Below the pieces are notes generated by a model. It was given only the letters and a program-made list of their open reading frames with translations. It did no database searches and was not told the DNA's origin. 64,000 nt of DNA from Gottfriedia sp049568075 (GTDB taxonomy: Bacteria; Bacillota; Bacilli; Bacillales; Bacillaceae_G), in the NCBI GenBank assembly GCA_049568075.1, contig CP144911.1, one strand, 5' to 3'. Positions 29,602 to 38,281 of this stretch are shown here, one piece after another; positions within the stretch are counted from its first letter, which is position 1; every line of letters begins with the position of its first letter. Position numbers and translations under genes: made by a program.

Positions 29602-32600
29602 CTAAGCATTTACACTCTCTTTTTTTACATTCTTTAATCCATTAATTAAACCTTCTAGCGTAGTAAGCCAGTCAGCTGGATTTTTTCCTTTTACGTCTAG
29701 CGTTACTTTTAATTTCGATCCATCCATGCCTAAACCAATGCCTCTACCGAATGAATTACATAATTGGAACAACTTCCCACCATCAATATTAGCACTTGCC
29801 TTTTCAGAGAAATAAACACTTACTTCTGATTTAACTTGTTTAATCAGTTCAATCTTCTCGGCAATAGCTAAAAGTTTAATATGAGCAACCTGACATAGGT
29901 AACCTACTTCTAACGGGAAATCGCCAAAACGGTCCATTAATTCCTCTTGTAAATCATTTAACTCTTCAAACGTTTCAACACGTCTAAATTGCTTGTACAT
30001 CTCAATTTTTTGCTTACTATCTTGAATATACGTATCAGGTAAATATGCATCTACTTCAATGTCAATTTCAATTGAAATGATATCTTCTTTCTTAACCCCT
30101 CTACGTTGTTCGATTGCATCTTTTAACATTTGAGAATATAAATCGAAACCAACCGAATCAATAAATCCATGTTGTTGAGCTCCAAGTAAATTTCCTGCAC
30201 CTCGTATTGATAAGTCACGCATAGCGATTTTGAAACCTGAACCTAGTTCTGTAAATTCTTTAATTGCTTGTAGACGCTTCTCGGCAACCTCAGTCAATAC
30301 TTTATCCTGTTTATATGTGAAGTAAGCATATGCCACTCTATTCGATCGTCCTACGCGCCCTCTTAATTGATAAAGCGTTGATAGACCCATTCGATCTGCA
30401 TCATATACAATCAATGTATTAACATTTGGAATATCCACACCTGTTTCGATAATCGTCGTACTGACTAATACGTCATATTGGCCATCTAAAAAGGCATACA
30501 TAACTGACTCTAGTTCCCCTTCATTCATTCGACCATGTGCTACAGCTACTTTTGCATCTGGTACAAGTATCGAAATCTGTTCAGCCATACGTTCAATATC
30601 TTCAACTCGATTATATAAGAAATATATTTGTCCATCTCGAGCAAGCTCTCTTTCAATCGCTTCTCTAACTAATGCAGCATTATATTCAACTACATATGTT
30701 TGAACTGGAAAACGATTTTCTGGTGGTGTTTCAATTACTGATAAATCTCTTACTCCTAGCATCGACATATGCAAAGTACGAGGAATTGGAGTTGCTGTTA
30801 ATGTTAAAACATCTATATTTGCTTTTAGTTGTTTTATTTTTTCTTTATGAGATACACCAAATCTTTGCTCTTCATCAATAATTAAAAGTCCTAAATCTTT
30901 ATATAGAATATCCTTCGATAATAGGCGATGTGTTCCAACTACTATATCGACAGAGCCCTCTTTTAAGCCTTTCATCGTTTCAAGCTGCTGTTTGCGAGAG
31001 CGGAAACGATTTAACAACCCGATATTGATTGGATGATCTTGAAACCTTTCTCTTAATGTTTCGAAATGCTGCTGTGCCAAAATTGTAGTAGGAACTAAAA
31101 TAGCAACTTGCTTACCTTCAACAATTGCTTTAAAAGCCGCTCGAATGGCTACTTCAGTTTTTCCGTATCCTACGTCACCACAAAGCAATCGATCCATTGG
31201 ACGTTCTCTTTCCATATCCTTTTTAATTTCATGAATTGATCTAAGTTGATCGTCAGTTTCCTGATAAGGAAATGAAGATTCGAATTCTTGTTGTTCGAGG
31301 CCATCAGGTGAAAAAGCATAGCCTTTTGATGCTTCGCGTTCTGCATAAAGCTTAATTAAATCATCAGCTATATCCTGAACGGAGCCTTCAACCTTCTTCT
31401 TAACCTTTTTCCAATCAGTACCACCAAGTTTATAAATCTTTGGTTCCTTACCTTCAGATCCAACATACTTTTGTACTTGATCAATTTGTTCAATCGGTAC
31501 GAATAATTTATCGTCGCCATGATATCGAATATGTAAATAATCTTTATGAATACCATTAATCTCTAATGTTTCAATTCCCAAAAACTTACCAATACCATGA
31601 TTTACATGAACAACATAATCTCCAACTTTTAATTCTGAGTAATTTTTTATTCGTTCTGCATTTGATAATTTTGTATTGATTCTTTTTTTCTTCTTAGCTT
31701 TTTTCGTGAATAACTCACGCTCTGTTATTAGAACAAATTTTTCTAAAGGAAGTTCGAATCCAGAACGAAGATCCCCTTTCATGATGTATACTTCACCATT
31801 TTTTATTTGCTCTAAAGAAGAGACAATTTTACCTTCAATGTTGTAATCTTCTAATATATTTTCAATTTTATTTGTTCTTTCGTCACTTTCGCCGAGCATA
31901 ACGATTGTATAGTTATTTTTCTTCCAACGATCTAATTCATTTTTCAACAGATTCATCTGTCCATGAAACTCTTGCATCGATTTACATTGAATCGAAACTA
32001 CTTGTTCAGGATGCGTATGAGGTACTCTTCTAGGGAAAAGACTCGTATGAATTTGTTGACGCTTTCTCGAATGTAGTAATTCAAAAAAGTCATGTGAAAA
32101 ACTTACTCCATGTAATGCATTTCCTTCAGCTAGTAAAGACGTATACCACTCTGCTTCATCTTTTTTAAGCTGCTCTACGATTTCATGAACCCTTGAAATT
32201 TCATCAACAACAACAACAGTTTCCTTAGGAACGTAATCTAGTAAACTAAATTGTTTTTCATAGATTAGACCAAAGTATTTGTATATTTGATCAATCAATT
32301 GCCCTTGCTTTAGTTGTTCAATGTCATAGGTTACCTTTTCAACCAATAACTCTTTTACTTGTTGATCACTTATTTTTGATAGAGTTGTTTTAAATGCTTG
32401 TTCAATTCGTTGAACTCCTAATTGCAAATCAGTCTTGGAAATGATCCTTTCCGTCGCTGGACCAATATGGACACTCTCATATTTTGTAATAGATCTTTGA
32501 GAATCAGGAGAAAACGAACGGATTGAATCGATTTCTGTATCAAAGAGTTCAATTCGGATAGGATCTTCATACGTAAGCGGATAAATATCAAGAATTCCTC

Positions 32601-33132
32601 CGCGTACACTAAACTCACCTTTACTTTCAACCATCCCAACACGTTCATAGCCCATTTGAACAAACTTTGAAATCAAATTAGATAAGTCGATTTCTTCACC
32701 AATTTCAAAACTGATCTGATAGTTAGACCATAATTCTGGAGATGGCAAATAGCCAATTAATCCCGATACTGGTGTAACTACTACCGACGGTTTTTTTGAC
32801 ATCAAATTGTTTAACGCGATTAGTCTTTGCGATCTAAGCTCTGGACTTGATACTGCAATCTCTGAAGCAATCAATTCATTTGCAGGATATAAAAATACTT
32901 TATCTTCCCCAACAACTGATTTTAGGTCTTCCGATACTTTTTGAGCTTGGAGAAGATTATTTGTCACGATTAACTGGGTTTGTCCAGTTTCTTTAAAAAC
33001 AGCTCCAGCAAGCAACGTTTTCGCAGACCCCGTTAAGTTTGTAACCAATTGTTCTCTTAGTCCATTTTTTAGGCCATTTATTATTTTTTTAATATCTTTA
33101 TACTGGTTAAATTGTTCAATTAAACCAATCAC
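29602..33132 (-). CDS. mfd: Transcription-repair coupling factor
   Basis: Removes RNA polymerase stalled at DNA lesions and recruits UvrA. The 1176-residue protein has UvrB-like N-terminal domains (to about 400), an RNA-polymerase-interacting Tudor-like domain (ELKVGDYVVHVNHGIGKFLG, about 500-520), then RecG-like translocase motifs: GDVGYGKTE (Walker A, near 645), DEEQRFGV (Walker B), TATPIPRTL and QLRGRVGRS (motif VI), and the C-terminal TRCF domain. Length is normal. It follows fin, as in B. subtilis. Confidence 0.98.
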   Translation of the reverse strand: MIGLIEQFNQYKDIKKIINGLKNGLREQLVTNLTGSAKTLLAGAVFKETGQTQLIVTNNLLQAQKVSEDLKSVVGEDKVFLYPANELIASEIAVSSPELRSQRLIALNNLMSKKPSVVVTPVSGLIGYLPSPELWSNYQISFEIGEEIDLSNLISKFVQMGYERVGMVESKGEFSVRGGILDIYPLTYEDPIRIELFDTEIDSIRSFSPDSQRSITKYESVHIGPATERIISKTDLQLGVQRIEQAFKTTLSKISDQQVKELLVEKVTYDIEQLKQGQLIDQIYKYFGLIYEKQFSLLDYVPKETVVVVDEISRVHEIVEQLKKDEAEWYTSLLAEGNALHGVSFSHDFFELLHSRKRQQIHTSLFPRRVPHTHPEQVVSIQCKSMQEFHGQMNLLKNELDRWKKNNYTIVMLGESDERTNKIENILEDYNIEGKIVSSLEQIKNGEVYIMKGDLRSGFELPLEKFVLITERELFTKKAKKKKRINTKLSNAERIKNYSELKVGDYVVHVNHGIGKFLGIETLEINGIHKDYLHIRYHGDDKLFVPIEQIDQVQKYVGSEGKEPKIYKLGGTDWKKVKKKVEGSVQDIADDLIKLYAEREASKGYAFSPDGLEQQEFESSFPYQETDDQLRSIHEIKKDMERERPMDRLLCGDVGYGKTEVAIRAAFKAIVEGKQVAILVPTTILAQQHFETLRERFQDHPINIGLLNRFRSRKQQLETMKGLKEGSVDIVVGTHRLLSKDILYKDLGLLIIDEEQRFGVSHKEKIKQLKANIDVLTLTATPIPRTLHMSMLGVRDLSVIETPPENRFPVQTYVVEYNAALVREAIERELARDGQIYFLYNRVEDIERMAEQISILVPDAKVAVAHGRMNEGELESVMYAFLDGQYDVLVSTTIIETGVDIPNVNTLIVYDADRMGLSTLYQLRGRVGRSNRVAYAYFTYKQDKVLTEVAEKRLQAIKEFTELGSGFKIAMRDLSIRGAGNLLGAQQHGFIDSVGFDLYSQMLKDAIEQRRGVKKEDIISIEIDIEVDAYLPDTYIQDSKQKIEMYKQFRRVETFEELNDLQEELMDRFGDFPLEVGYLCQVAHIKLLAIAEKIELIKQVKSEVSVYFSEKASANIDGGKLFQLCNSFGRGIGLGMDGSKLKVTLDVKGKNPADWLTTLEGLINGLKNVKKESVNA

Positions 33133-33309
33133 GAAGTCAATCTCCCCTAACAGTCAATCTAAGTAACAATAATCTTAGTTGAAGTTTATATTTATAGTTT
33201 TTTTGAAATTTGCTCCATTTTAAGTGTCATTTGGATAGACACAAACACTTCATCTTAACAGAGTCTAGAAAAAAACAGAAAAACGCCTCAGTTATAAACC
33301 AAAGGCAAT

Positions 33310-33543
33310 TTAATTTATGAAATTCTTGTATTCATGGTAATGTGGAAACTCAGATAGAGTCATTTCGCAATCCTCGCACACAATATAAATTACTTGATTA
33401 GGAGATTGAATAAAATTTACAAAATCGCTTAATTCTTCATCGAAAGAATGACAATACGAAGATGAAACTTGTAACAACTGTTGTTTTTCAATACTACCCA
33501 TTTGTTTACTACAATACCGACACTGACAATCTAATAATTCCAT
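33310..33543 (-). CDS. fin: Anti-sigma-F factor Fin
   Basis: Small zinc-ribbon-like protein that inhibits sigma-F and helps the switch to sigma-G in the forespore. The 77-residue protein has CRYC (8-11) and CEDC (56-59), the expected metal ligands, and ends PHYHEYKNFIN, similar to the B. subtilis protein. The ATG at 33543 is fixed by GGAGG five bases upstream; the frame is open nine codons further. Position between mfd and pth matches B. subtilis. Confidence 0.9.
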   Translation of the reverse strand: MELLDCQCRYCSKQMGSIEKQQLLQVSSSYCHSFDEELSDFVNFIQSPNQVIYIVCEDCEMTLSEFPHYHEYKNFIN

Positions 33544-33631
33544 TACTTCCTCCATACTACATAAATTCATATATACAGTATGGATTGTACTAACTATACT
33601 TATTCAATGTGAAAGCTTAAATTCCTGTTTT

Positions 33632-34195
33632 TTATTTTTTATTATATTGATTCATTACATCGACGAAAGAATGCTTTAAAAAATATTCACATGCATCTGC
33701 GGCTCTTTTTACACCATCAACTACTTCAGCAATTTCTTCTTCAAAAAAGTTTGATAATACATGATTTACAACACTCATTCCATTTGATGGACGATCTACA
33801 CCAATTCGAATACGTTGGAACTCTTGTGTTCCTAAATGCTGAATTAATGACTTTATACCATTATGACCTCCAGCACTTCCTTTTGTACGAAGACGTAGTT
33901 TTCCGGTTGGAATATCCATTTCATCATATAGAACGACAAGATCTTCAATGTCAATATTAAAATAATCCATAAATGGTCTTACACATTCACCTGACAAGTT
34001 CATATATGTTAAAGGTTTTAACAAGAAAACTTTTTCCCCGTTCACAATTCCTGAAGTATAAATACCATTAAATTTTTGTTGGGTTAATGAAAAGCCCCAT
34101 CGGTGAGCTAATTCATCGATCGCAATGAACCCAATATTATGTCGCGTTCTTTCATACTCTCTACCTGGGTTGCCGAGTCCTACAAACAACTTCAT
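33632..34195 (-). CDS. pth: Peptidyl-tRNA hydrolase
   Basis: Releases peptides from dropped-off peptidyl-tRNA; called SpoVC in Bacillus because of a sporulation phenotype. The 187-residue protein has GLGNPGREYERTRHNIGF with the catalytic His near residue 20, FLLKPLTYMNLSG (about 61-73), DEMD and GSAGGHNGIKS (about 107-117). ATG at 34195 follows GGAGG at eight bases. The ctc (L25-like) gene usually next upstream in B. subtilis is absent; a terminator lies there. Confidence 0.97.
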   Translation of the reverse strand: MKLFVGLGNPGREYERTRHNIGFIAIDELAHRWGFSLTQQKFNGIYTSGIVNGEKVFLLKPLTYMNLSGECVRPFMDYFNIDIEDLVVLYDEMDIPTGKLRLRTKGSAGGHNGIKSLIQHLGTQEFQRIRIGVDRPSNGMSVVNHVLSNFFEEEIAEVVDGVKRAADACEYFLKHSFVDVMNQYNKK

Positions 34196-34230
34196 TTTAG
34201 TATCCTCCATTCTAATTCACTTGGTTATAT

Positions 34231-34264
34231 TACGAAAAGACGTAACCACTTCTGGTTACGTCCT
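34231..34264 (-). terminator. Intrinsic terminator between prs and pth
   Basis: A perfect 10-base stem GACGTAACCA/TGGTTACGTC with a 4-base loop, followed by TTTTCGTAA on the minus strand. The weak T run suggests partial readthrough into pth. Confidence 0.8.
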
Positions 34265-34299
34265 CTTATAAGTTTCAAAGCAAAGATGTAATTTTTATA

Positions 34300-35253
34300 T
34301 TAATCAAATAAAGTACTTACTGATTGCTCTTCATATACACGGATAATCGCTTCACCTAATAAGCCAGCAACTGATAATTCAACAAGTTTATCAGTCTTTT
34401 TATCTTCAGTAAGACAAATTGAATTTGTTACAACTAATTCTTTAATACAAGAGTTTTCGATACGATCAATTGCCGGTCCAGACAATACAGGGTGTGTACA
34501 ACATGCATATACTTCTTTTGCACCATGCTCTACTAATGCATTAGCAGCAAGTGTAATTGTACCCGCTGTATCAATAATATCATCAATTAAGATAGCCGTT
34601 TTACCATCAATATTACCGATGATGTTCATAACTTCAGCAACATTTGGTTTTGGACGACGTTTATCAATGATAGCAATCGGAGCTTTTAGACGATCTGCCA
34701 TTTTACGAGCTCTTGTTACTCCACCGTGGTCAGGAGAAACAATTACGATATCTTCAAGCTGTTTTTTTCTAAAGTAATCTGAAAGGATAGGTACACCTAA
34801 TAAGTGATCAATCGGAATATCAAAGAATCCTTGAATTTGTGGAGCATGTAAATCAAGTGTAATCACTCGAGTTGATCCCGCAGTTTCAAGTAGATTTGCA
34901 ACTAACTTTGATGTGATTGGCTCACGTGAACGAGCTTTTCGATCTTGACGAGCGTAACCGTAGTAAGGAATTACAATGTTAATTGTTTTTGCTGATGCAC
35001 GTTTTAAAGCATCAATCATAATTAATAATTCCATAATACTTTCATTTACTGGGAAACTAGTTGATTGAATGATAAATACATCACAACCACGGATACTTTC
35101 CTCAATGTTAATTTGCACTTCTCCATCGCTAAAACGAGAAACCGAACATTTACCAAGCTCTACACCAATGTGTTTTGCAATTTCTTCAGCTAATTTAGGA
35201 TTCGAGTTTAGAGTAAATACTTTTAAATGCTTGTCTGGATAATGATTAGGCAT
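34300..35253 (-). CDS. prs: Ribose-phosphate pyrophosphokinase (PRPP synthase)
   Basis: Makes PRPP from ribose 5-phosphate and ATP for purine, pyrimidine, His and Trp synthesis. The 317-residue protein shows SRFSDGEVQINIEESIRG (about 40-57), the YARQDRKARSREPITSK loop (about 98-114), SPDHGG (about 133-138) and the PRPP loop LIDDIIDTAGT (about 218-228). It is 44 bases after glmU, the usual Bacillus pair. Confidence 0.98.
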   Translation of the reverse strand: MPNHYPDKHLKVFTLNSNPKLAEEIAKHIGVELGKCSVSRFSDGEVQINIEESIRGCDVFIIQSTSFPVNESIMELLIMIDALKRASAKTINIVIPYYGYARQDRKARSREPITSKLVANLLETAGSTRVITLDLHAPQIQGFFDIPIDHLLGVPILSDYFRKKQLEDIVIVSPDHGGVTRARKMADRLKAPIAIIDKRRPKPNVAEVMNIIGNIDGKTAILIDDIIDTAGTITLAANALVEHGAKEVYACCTHPVLSGPAIDRIENSCIKELVVTNSICLTEDKKTDKLVELSVAGLLGEAIIRVYEEQSVSTLFD

Positions 35254-35297
35254 GTTTCGTGTACCCTCCGCTTTTTTTCTTTTCTTTTTATCTATAA

Positions 35298-36656
35298 TTA
35301 ATTTTTATAGTAACCTTCTTTGTTCACTTGTCTTGCTCTTGCAATTGCTAGTGAATCTTCTGGAACTTCATCAGTAATCGTTGAACCAGCTGCAATGTAT
35401 GAACCTTTTTTCACAGTTACAGGTGCAATTAAATTTGAATTACAACCAACAAAGACATTGTCTTCGATCGTTGTTTTAAATTTGTTTTTACCGTCATAGT
35501 TCACAGTGATTGAGCCACAACCAAGATTAACACCTTGACCAATTTCCGCGTCACCAATATAGCTTAAATGAGATGCTTTACTTCCGTTGCCAAAAGTAAC
35601 TTTCTTAGTTTCAACAAAATTTCCAATTCGAACTTCATCACCTAATGTTGACGCCGGACGAATGTGAGCAAATGGTCCAACCGTAGTTGAATGACCGATT
35701 TTACTTTCATGTACAACTGATTGTTTAATAACTGTATCATTACCAATTTCACTATCGATAATTTCAGTATTTGGGCCAATTGTACTACCCGTCCCAATTA
35801 TACTATTTCCATAGACCATTGTACCAGGGTAAATAATTGTATCCGAACCAATTTTTGCATCTGCAGAGATATACGTGCTAGCTGAGTCGATAATTGTAAC
35901 ACCGTTCAACATATGCTTTTTGTTTATAGTTTTGCGCATGATTGATTCTGCAATAGATAATGCATATCGATCATTTACGCCTAATGTTTCATCGAAATTT
36001 GCTGTTTTATAAGCAGCTACTATTTCGCCTTTTGCTTTTAGTATCTCAATAACATCTGGTAAGTAGTACTCACCTTGAGCGTTATTATTGTTTACTTCAT
36101 TTAATGCTTCAAATAATGCTTTATTATCAAAGCAATATGTACCTGTATTGATTTCTTGAACTGTTAGCTCTTCTGGACTTGCATCCTTATGCTCAACAAT
36201 TTTTAATACAGACCCATTTTCGCCCCTAATTATTCTACCATAACCAGTTGAATCCTCAAGGTGAGCTGTTAAAATTGTAGCTTTTGCCTGTAATCTTTCA
36301 TGCTCATCGAATAAAGATTGAATTGTCTCTGGTGAAATTAATGGTGTGTCACCACAGATTACTAAAGTAGTTCCTTCTTTATCCTTTAACATTGGCGCCG
36401 CTTGAATAACAGCATGTGCAGTACCTAATTGCTCAGCTTGTAGAGCATATTCGCTATGATCACCTATTTGTGTTTTAACTAATTCCGCTCCGTGACCTAC
36501 AACAGTTACAATATTTTGTACACCAACTGACATTACGTGGTCTACAACATGTTGAACCATAGGTTTCCCACAAACAGGGTGAAGTACTTTATATAATTTT
36601 GATTTCATTCTAGTACCTTTTCCTGCAGCTAGAACAATCGCATATTTATTTGACAT
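35298..36656 (-). CDS. glmU: Bifunctional UDP-N-acetylglucosamine pyrophosphorylase / glucosamine-1-phosphate acetyltransferase
   Basis: Makes UDP-GlcNAc for peptidoglycan and teichoic acid. The 452-residue protein has an N-terminal nucleotidyltransferase domain (LAAGKGTRMKSKLYK near residue 9; GDTPLI near 101) and a C-terminal left-handed beta-helix acyltransferase (about 250-440) with HIRPAS, SHLSYIGDAEIG and NYDGKNKFKT. The ATG at 36656 stands six bases after GGAGG; the in-frame ATG two codons earlier is too close. Confidence 0.97.
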   Translation of the reverse strand: MSNKYAIVLAAGKGTRMKSKLYKVLHPVCGKPMVQHVVDHVMSVGVQNIVTVVGHGAELVKTQIGDHSEYALQAEQLGTAHAVIQAAPMLKDKEGTTLVICGDTPLISPETIQSLFDEHERLQAKATILTAHLEDSTGYGRIIRGENGSVLKIVEHKDASPEELTVQEINTGTYCFDNKALFEALNEVNNNNAQGEYYLPDVIEILKAKGEIVAAYKTANFDETLGVNDRYALSIAESIMRKTINKKHMLNGVTIIDSASTYISADAKIGSDTIIYPGTMVYGNSIIGTGSTIGPNTEIIDSEIGNDTVIKQSVVHESKIGHSTTVGPFAHIRPASTLGDEVRIGNFVETKKVTFGNGSKASHLSYIGDAEIGQGVNLGCGSITVNYDGKNKFKTTIEDNVFVGCNSNLIAPVTVKKGSYIAAGSTITDEVPEDSLAIARARQVNKEGYYKN

Positions 36657-36748
36657 AGTCATCCTCCATCAATCTAAATACCTATACCTGGTAGCTCAAA
36701 ATGATAATTTTAATATTTTTCCACAAAATAAATCCATTTTATTATACC

Positions 36749-36788
36749 ATAAAAAAAGAACCCATTATACATTAATGGGTTCTTTTTG
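36749..36788 (-). terminator. Intrinsic terminator after spoVG
   Basis: A perfect 11-base stem AGAACCCATTA/TAATGGGTTCT followed by TTTTTTT on the minus strand. It ends the spoVG transcript before glmU. Confidence 0.92.
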
Positions 36789-36797
36789 GTCATATTT

Positions 36798-37088
36798 TTA
36801 AGAAGCACCTGCTTCTTCAAAGTCTTCTTCCAACTCACCTACACGGTGATATTCAGCTAATACAGAATCCTGTATTTTGCTACGAGTTGAAGAGTTAATC
36901 GGATGAGCGATATCACGGAACTCTCCATCCGGAGTACGTTTACTTGGCATTGCTACAAATAAACCGTTATTACCATCGATTACTCGAATATCATGAACAA
37001 CAAATTCATGATCTAATGTAATTGATGCGATAGCTCTCATTCGACCCTCCGTGTTTACGCGGCGTAGTCTTACGTCTGTCACTTCCAT
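36798..37088 (-). CDS. spoVG: SpoVG, RNA/DNA-binding global regulator
   Basis: Conserved 96-residue regulator affecting septation, cortex formation and, in other Firmicutes, virulence genes. The sequence is close to other Bacillus SpoVG: MEVTDVRLRRVN at the start, ASITLDHEFVVHDIRVIDG, FVAMPSKRTPDGEFRDIAHPI (conserved nucleic-acid-binding region), and an acidic C-terminus. ATG at 37088 follows GGTGG at eight bases. A sigma-H-like promoter lies upstream; the usual ridA neighbour is displaced by a noncoding stretch of about 750 bases. Confidence 0.97.
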   Translation of the reverse strand: MEVTDVRLRRVNTEGRMRAIASITLDHEFVVHDIRVIDGNNGLFVAMPSKRTPDGEFRDIAHPINSSTRSKIQDSVLAEYHRVGELEEDFEEAGAS

Positions 37089-37129
37089 CTTGTTCACCAC
37101 CTTTATCAACTTAAACCATAATTAGTAAG

Positions 37130-37158
37130 TTTCAACAATTATCAATAATTTCCTTCTT
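37130..37158 (-). promoter_or_regulatory. Possible sigma-H promoter of spoVG
   Basis: On the minus strand AAGGAAATT is followed, after about 13 bases, by TTGAAAC, resembling the sigma-H consensus AGGAWWT ... GAAT. spoVG is the classical sigma-H gene in B. subtilis. The -10 match is imperfect. Confidence 0.5.
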
Positions 37159-37261
37159 TTTGGAAAATTTTTTATTTAAATTATTTAATTTTTACAAAAG
37201 TTTACTAAAGTAATGTCCTTAACTTATTTATCGGAAGGTTTTAATTGAATTTTAATGAAAA

Positions 37262-37293
37262 TAAAAAAAACTGAAGAAATTTCAGGTTTTTTT
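37262..37293. terminator. Hairpin with T runs on both strands, function unclear
   Basis: CTGAA/TTCAG stem flanked by eight A and seven T residues, so it can act as an intrinsic terminator in either direction. It closely resembles the ridA terminator about 560 bases away. On the minus strand it lies upstream of spoVG and would stop a transcript arising from the repeat-containing gap. Confidence 0.6.
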
Positions 37294-37340
37294 ATGCTGT
37301 TAAAAAACAACCTTGTCAATTAAATTTCAAATTTTCGTAA

Positions 37341-37482
37341 AAGGAGTCGGGTGTGGTTGATTTCCACTACAGGATGCTAGCTTTCCATGAGGCGAGATTC
37401 TTTCGCCTCCTCGGCGGGCCTGTGGGGTCTCAGGCTTCCCGCTTATCCCATAGGAGTCGATCAACATCCGCTCCAATCAACT
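37341..37482. repeat. GC-rich structured intergenic element, resembling a dispersed Bacillaceae repeat
   Basis: About 142 bases that are far richer in GC than the flanks. It holds AGGAGTCG twice in direct orientation (near 37342 and 37452), a hairpin GGCGA/TCGCC (about 37391-37407), a second hairpin with GCGGG...CCCGC arms (about 37413-37442), and TTGAT/ATCAA near the ends. From memory it matches the pattern of a short intergenic repeat widespread in Bacillaceae (GTGGGGTCTCA ... CCCGCT ... AGGAGTC ... CCGCTCCAATCAAC). No second copy is seen in this window. No coding potential. The rest of the gap (37483-37822) is AT-rich and shows nothing. Confidence 0.7.
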
Positions 37483-37822
37483 TTTTCATCTTAAAAAGTA
37501 GTCTACAATAGAAAACTAATCAAATAGCCTTTACTTAGAGTAATCCAACAGTTGTTTATTAATCAGTTTATGGGTCAATCAATATCGAACATTTTAATAA
37601 ACTATCATTGAACTTGTTTTTCTAAAAATAAGCTCTTAAATATTTTTAACTTCTCAAGAATAAACAACAACTACAGTTTGATATTATAAAACAGCTCAAA
37701 TCATAAAAAAATGAAGAAGTTTGGATTAATAAATACTCAACATAATTCCAACGAAATTCACAACTAGTTAATTTCATTTATTTTTCTATTTTTGAATATT
37801 GACTAAGTAATAGTTCCACACA

Positions 37823-37857
37823 ATAAAAAAAACCTGAAAAAAATTTCAGGTTTTTGT
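37823..37857 (-). terminator. Intrinsic terminator after ridA
   Basis: Stem AACCTGAAA/TTTCAGGTT followed by TTTTTTTATTG on the minus strand, directly past the ridA stop codon. Confidence 0.88.
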
Positions 37858-37858
37858 C

Positions 37859-38230
37859 TTATACTAATGCGATACATTCGATCTCTACTAGTACGTCTTT
37901 AGGTAGTTTTGCAACTTCGACACAGCTTCTTGCAGGTTTGTGTCCATTGAAAAACTCTTCATAAATTGCATTAAAATCAACAAAAGTTGTTAAATCTTTT
38001 AAAAATACCGTTGTTTTAATAACTTTTGATAAATCTGTTCCAGCTTCTTCTAGAACAGCCTTAAGGTTGGCAAACACTTGCTTTGTTTGTTCCTCAATTC
38101 CACCTTCTACAATATTTCCTTCTACAGTTAAAGGAATTTGTCCAGAAGTATATAATAATCCATTAGCGATTATTGCTTGAGAATATGGTCCAATTGCTTT
38201 TGGTGCATGATCAGTATGAATTAATTGCAT
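37859..38230 (-). CDS. ridA: RidA family enamine/imine deaminase (YabJ)
   Basis: Hydrolyses reactive enamines and imines formed by PLP enzymes, sparing them from damage. The 123-residue protein has the family signature: GPYSQAIIANGLLYTSGQIP near the N-terminus, and KPARSCVEVAKLPKDVLVEIECIA near the C-terminus with the catalytic Arg. In B. subtilis yabJ follows purR and is needed for full PurR function; here the gap to purR is 51 bases. Confidence 0.96.
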   Translation of the reverse strand: MQLIHTDHAPKAIGPYSQAIIANGLLYTSGQIPLTVEGNIVEGGIEEQTKQVFANLKAVLEEAGTDLSKVIKTTVFLKDLTTFVDFNAIYEEFFNGHKPARSCVEVAKLPKDVLVEIECIALV

Positions 38231-38281
38231 TATGTATCTTCCCCTTCTTCATTATATACAATTAGCTTATCTATTTAGTGA

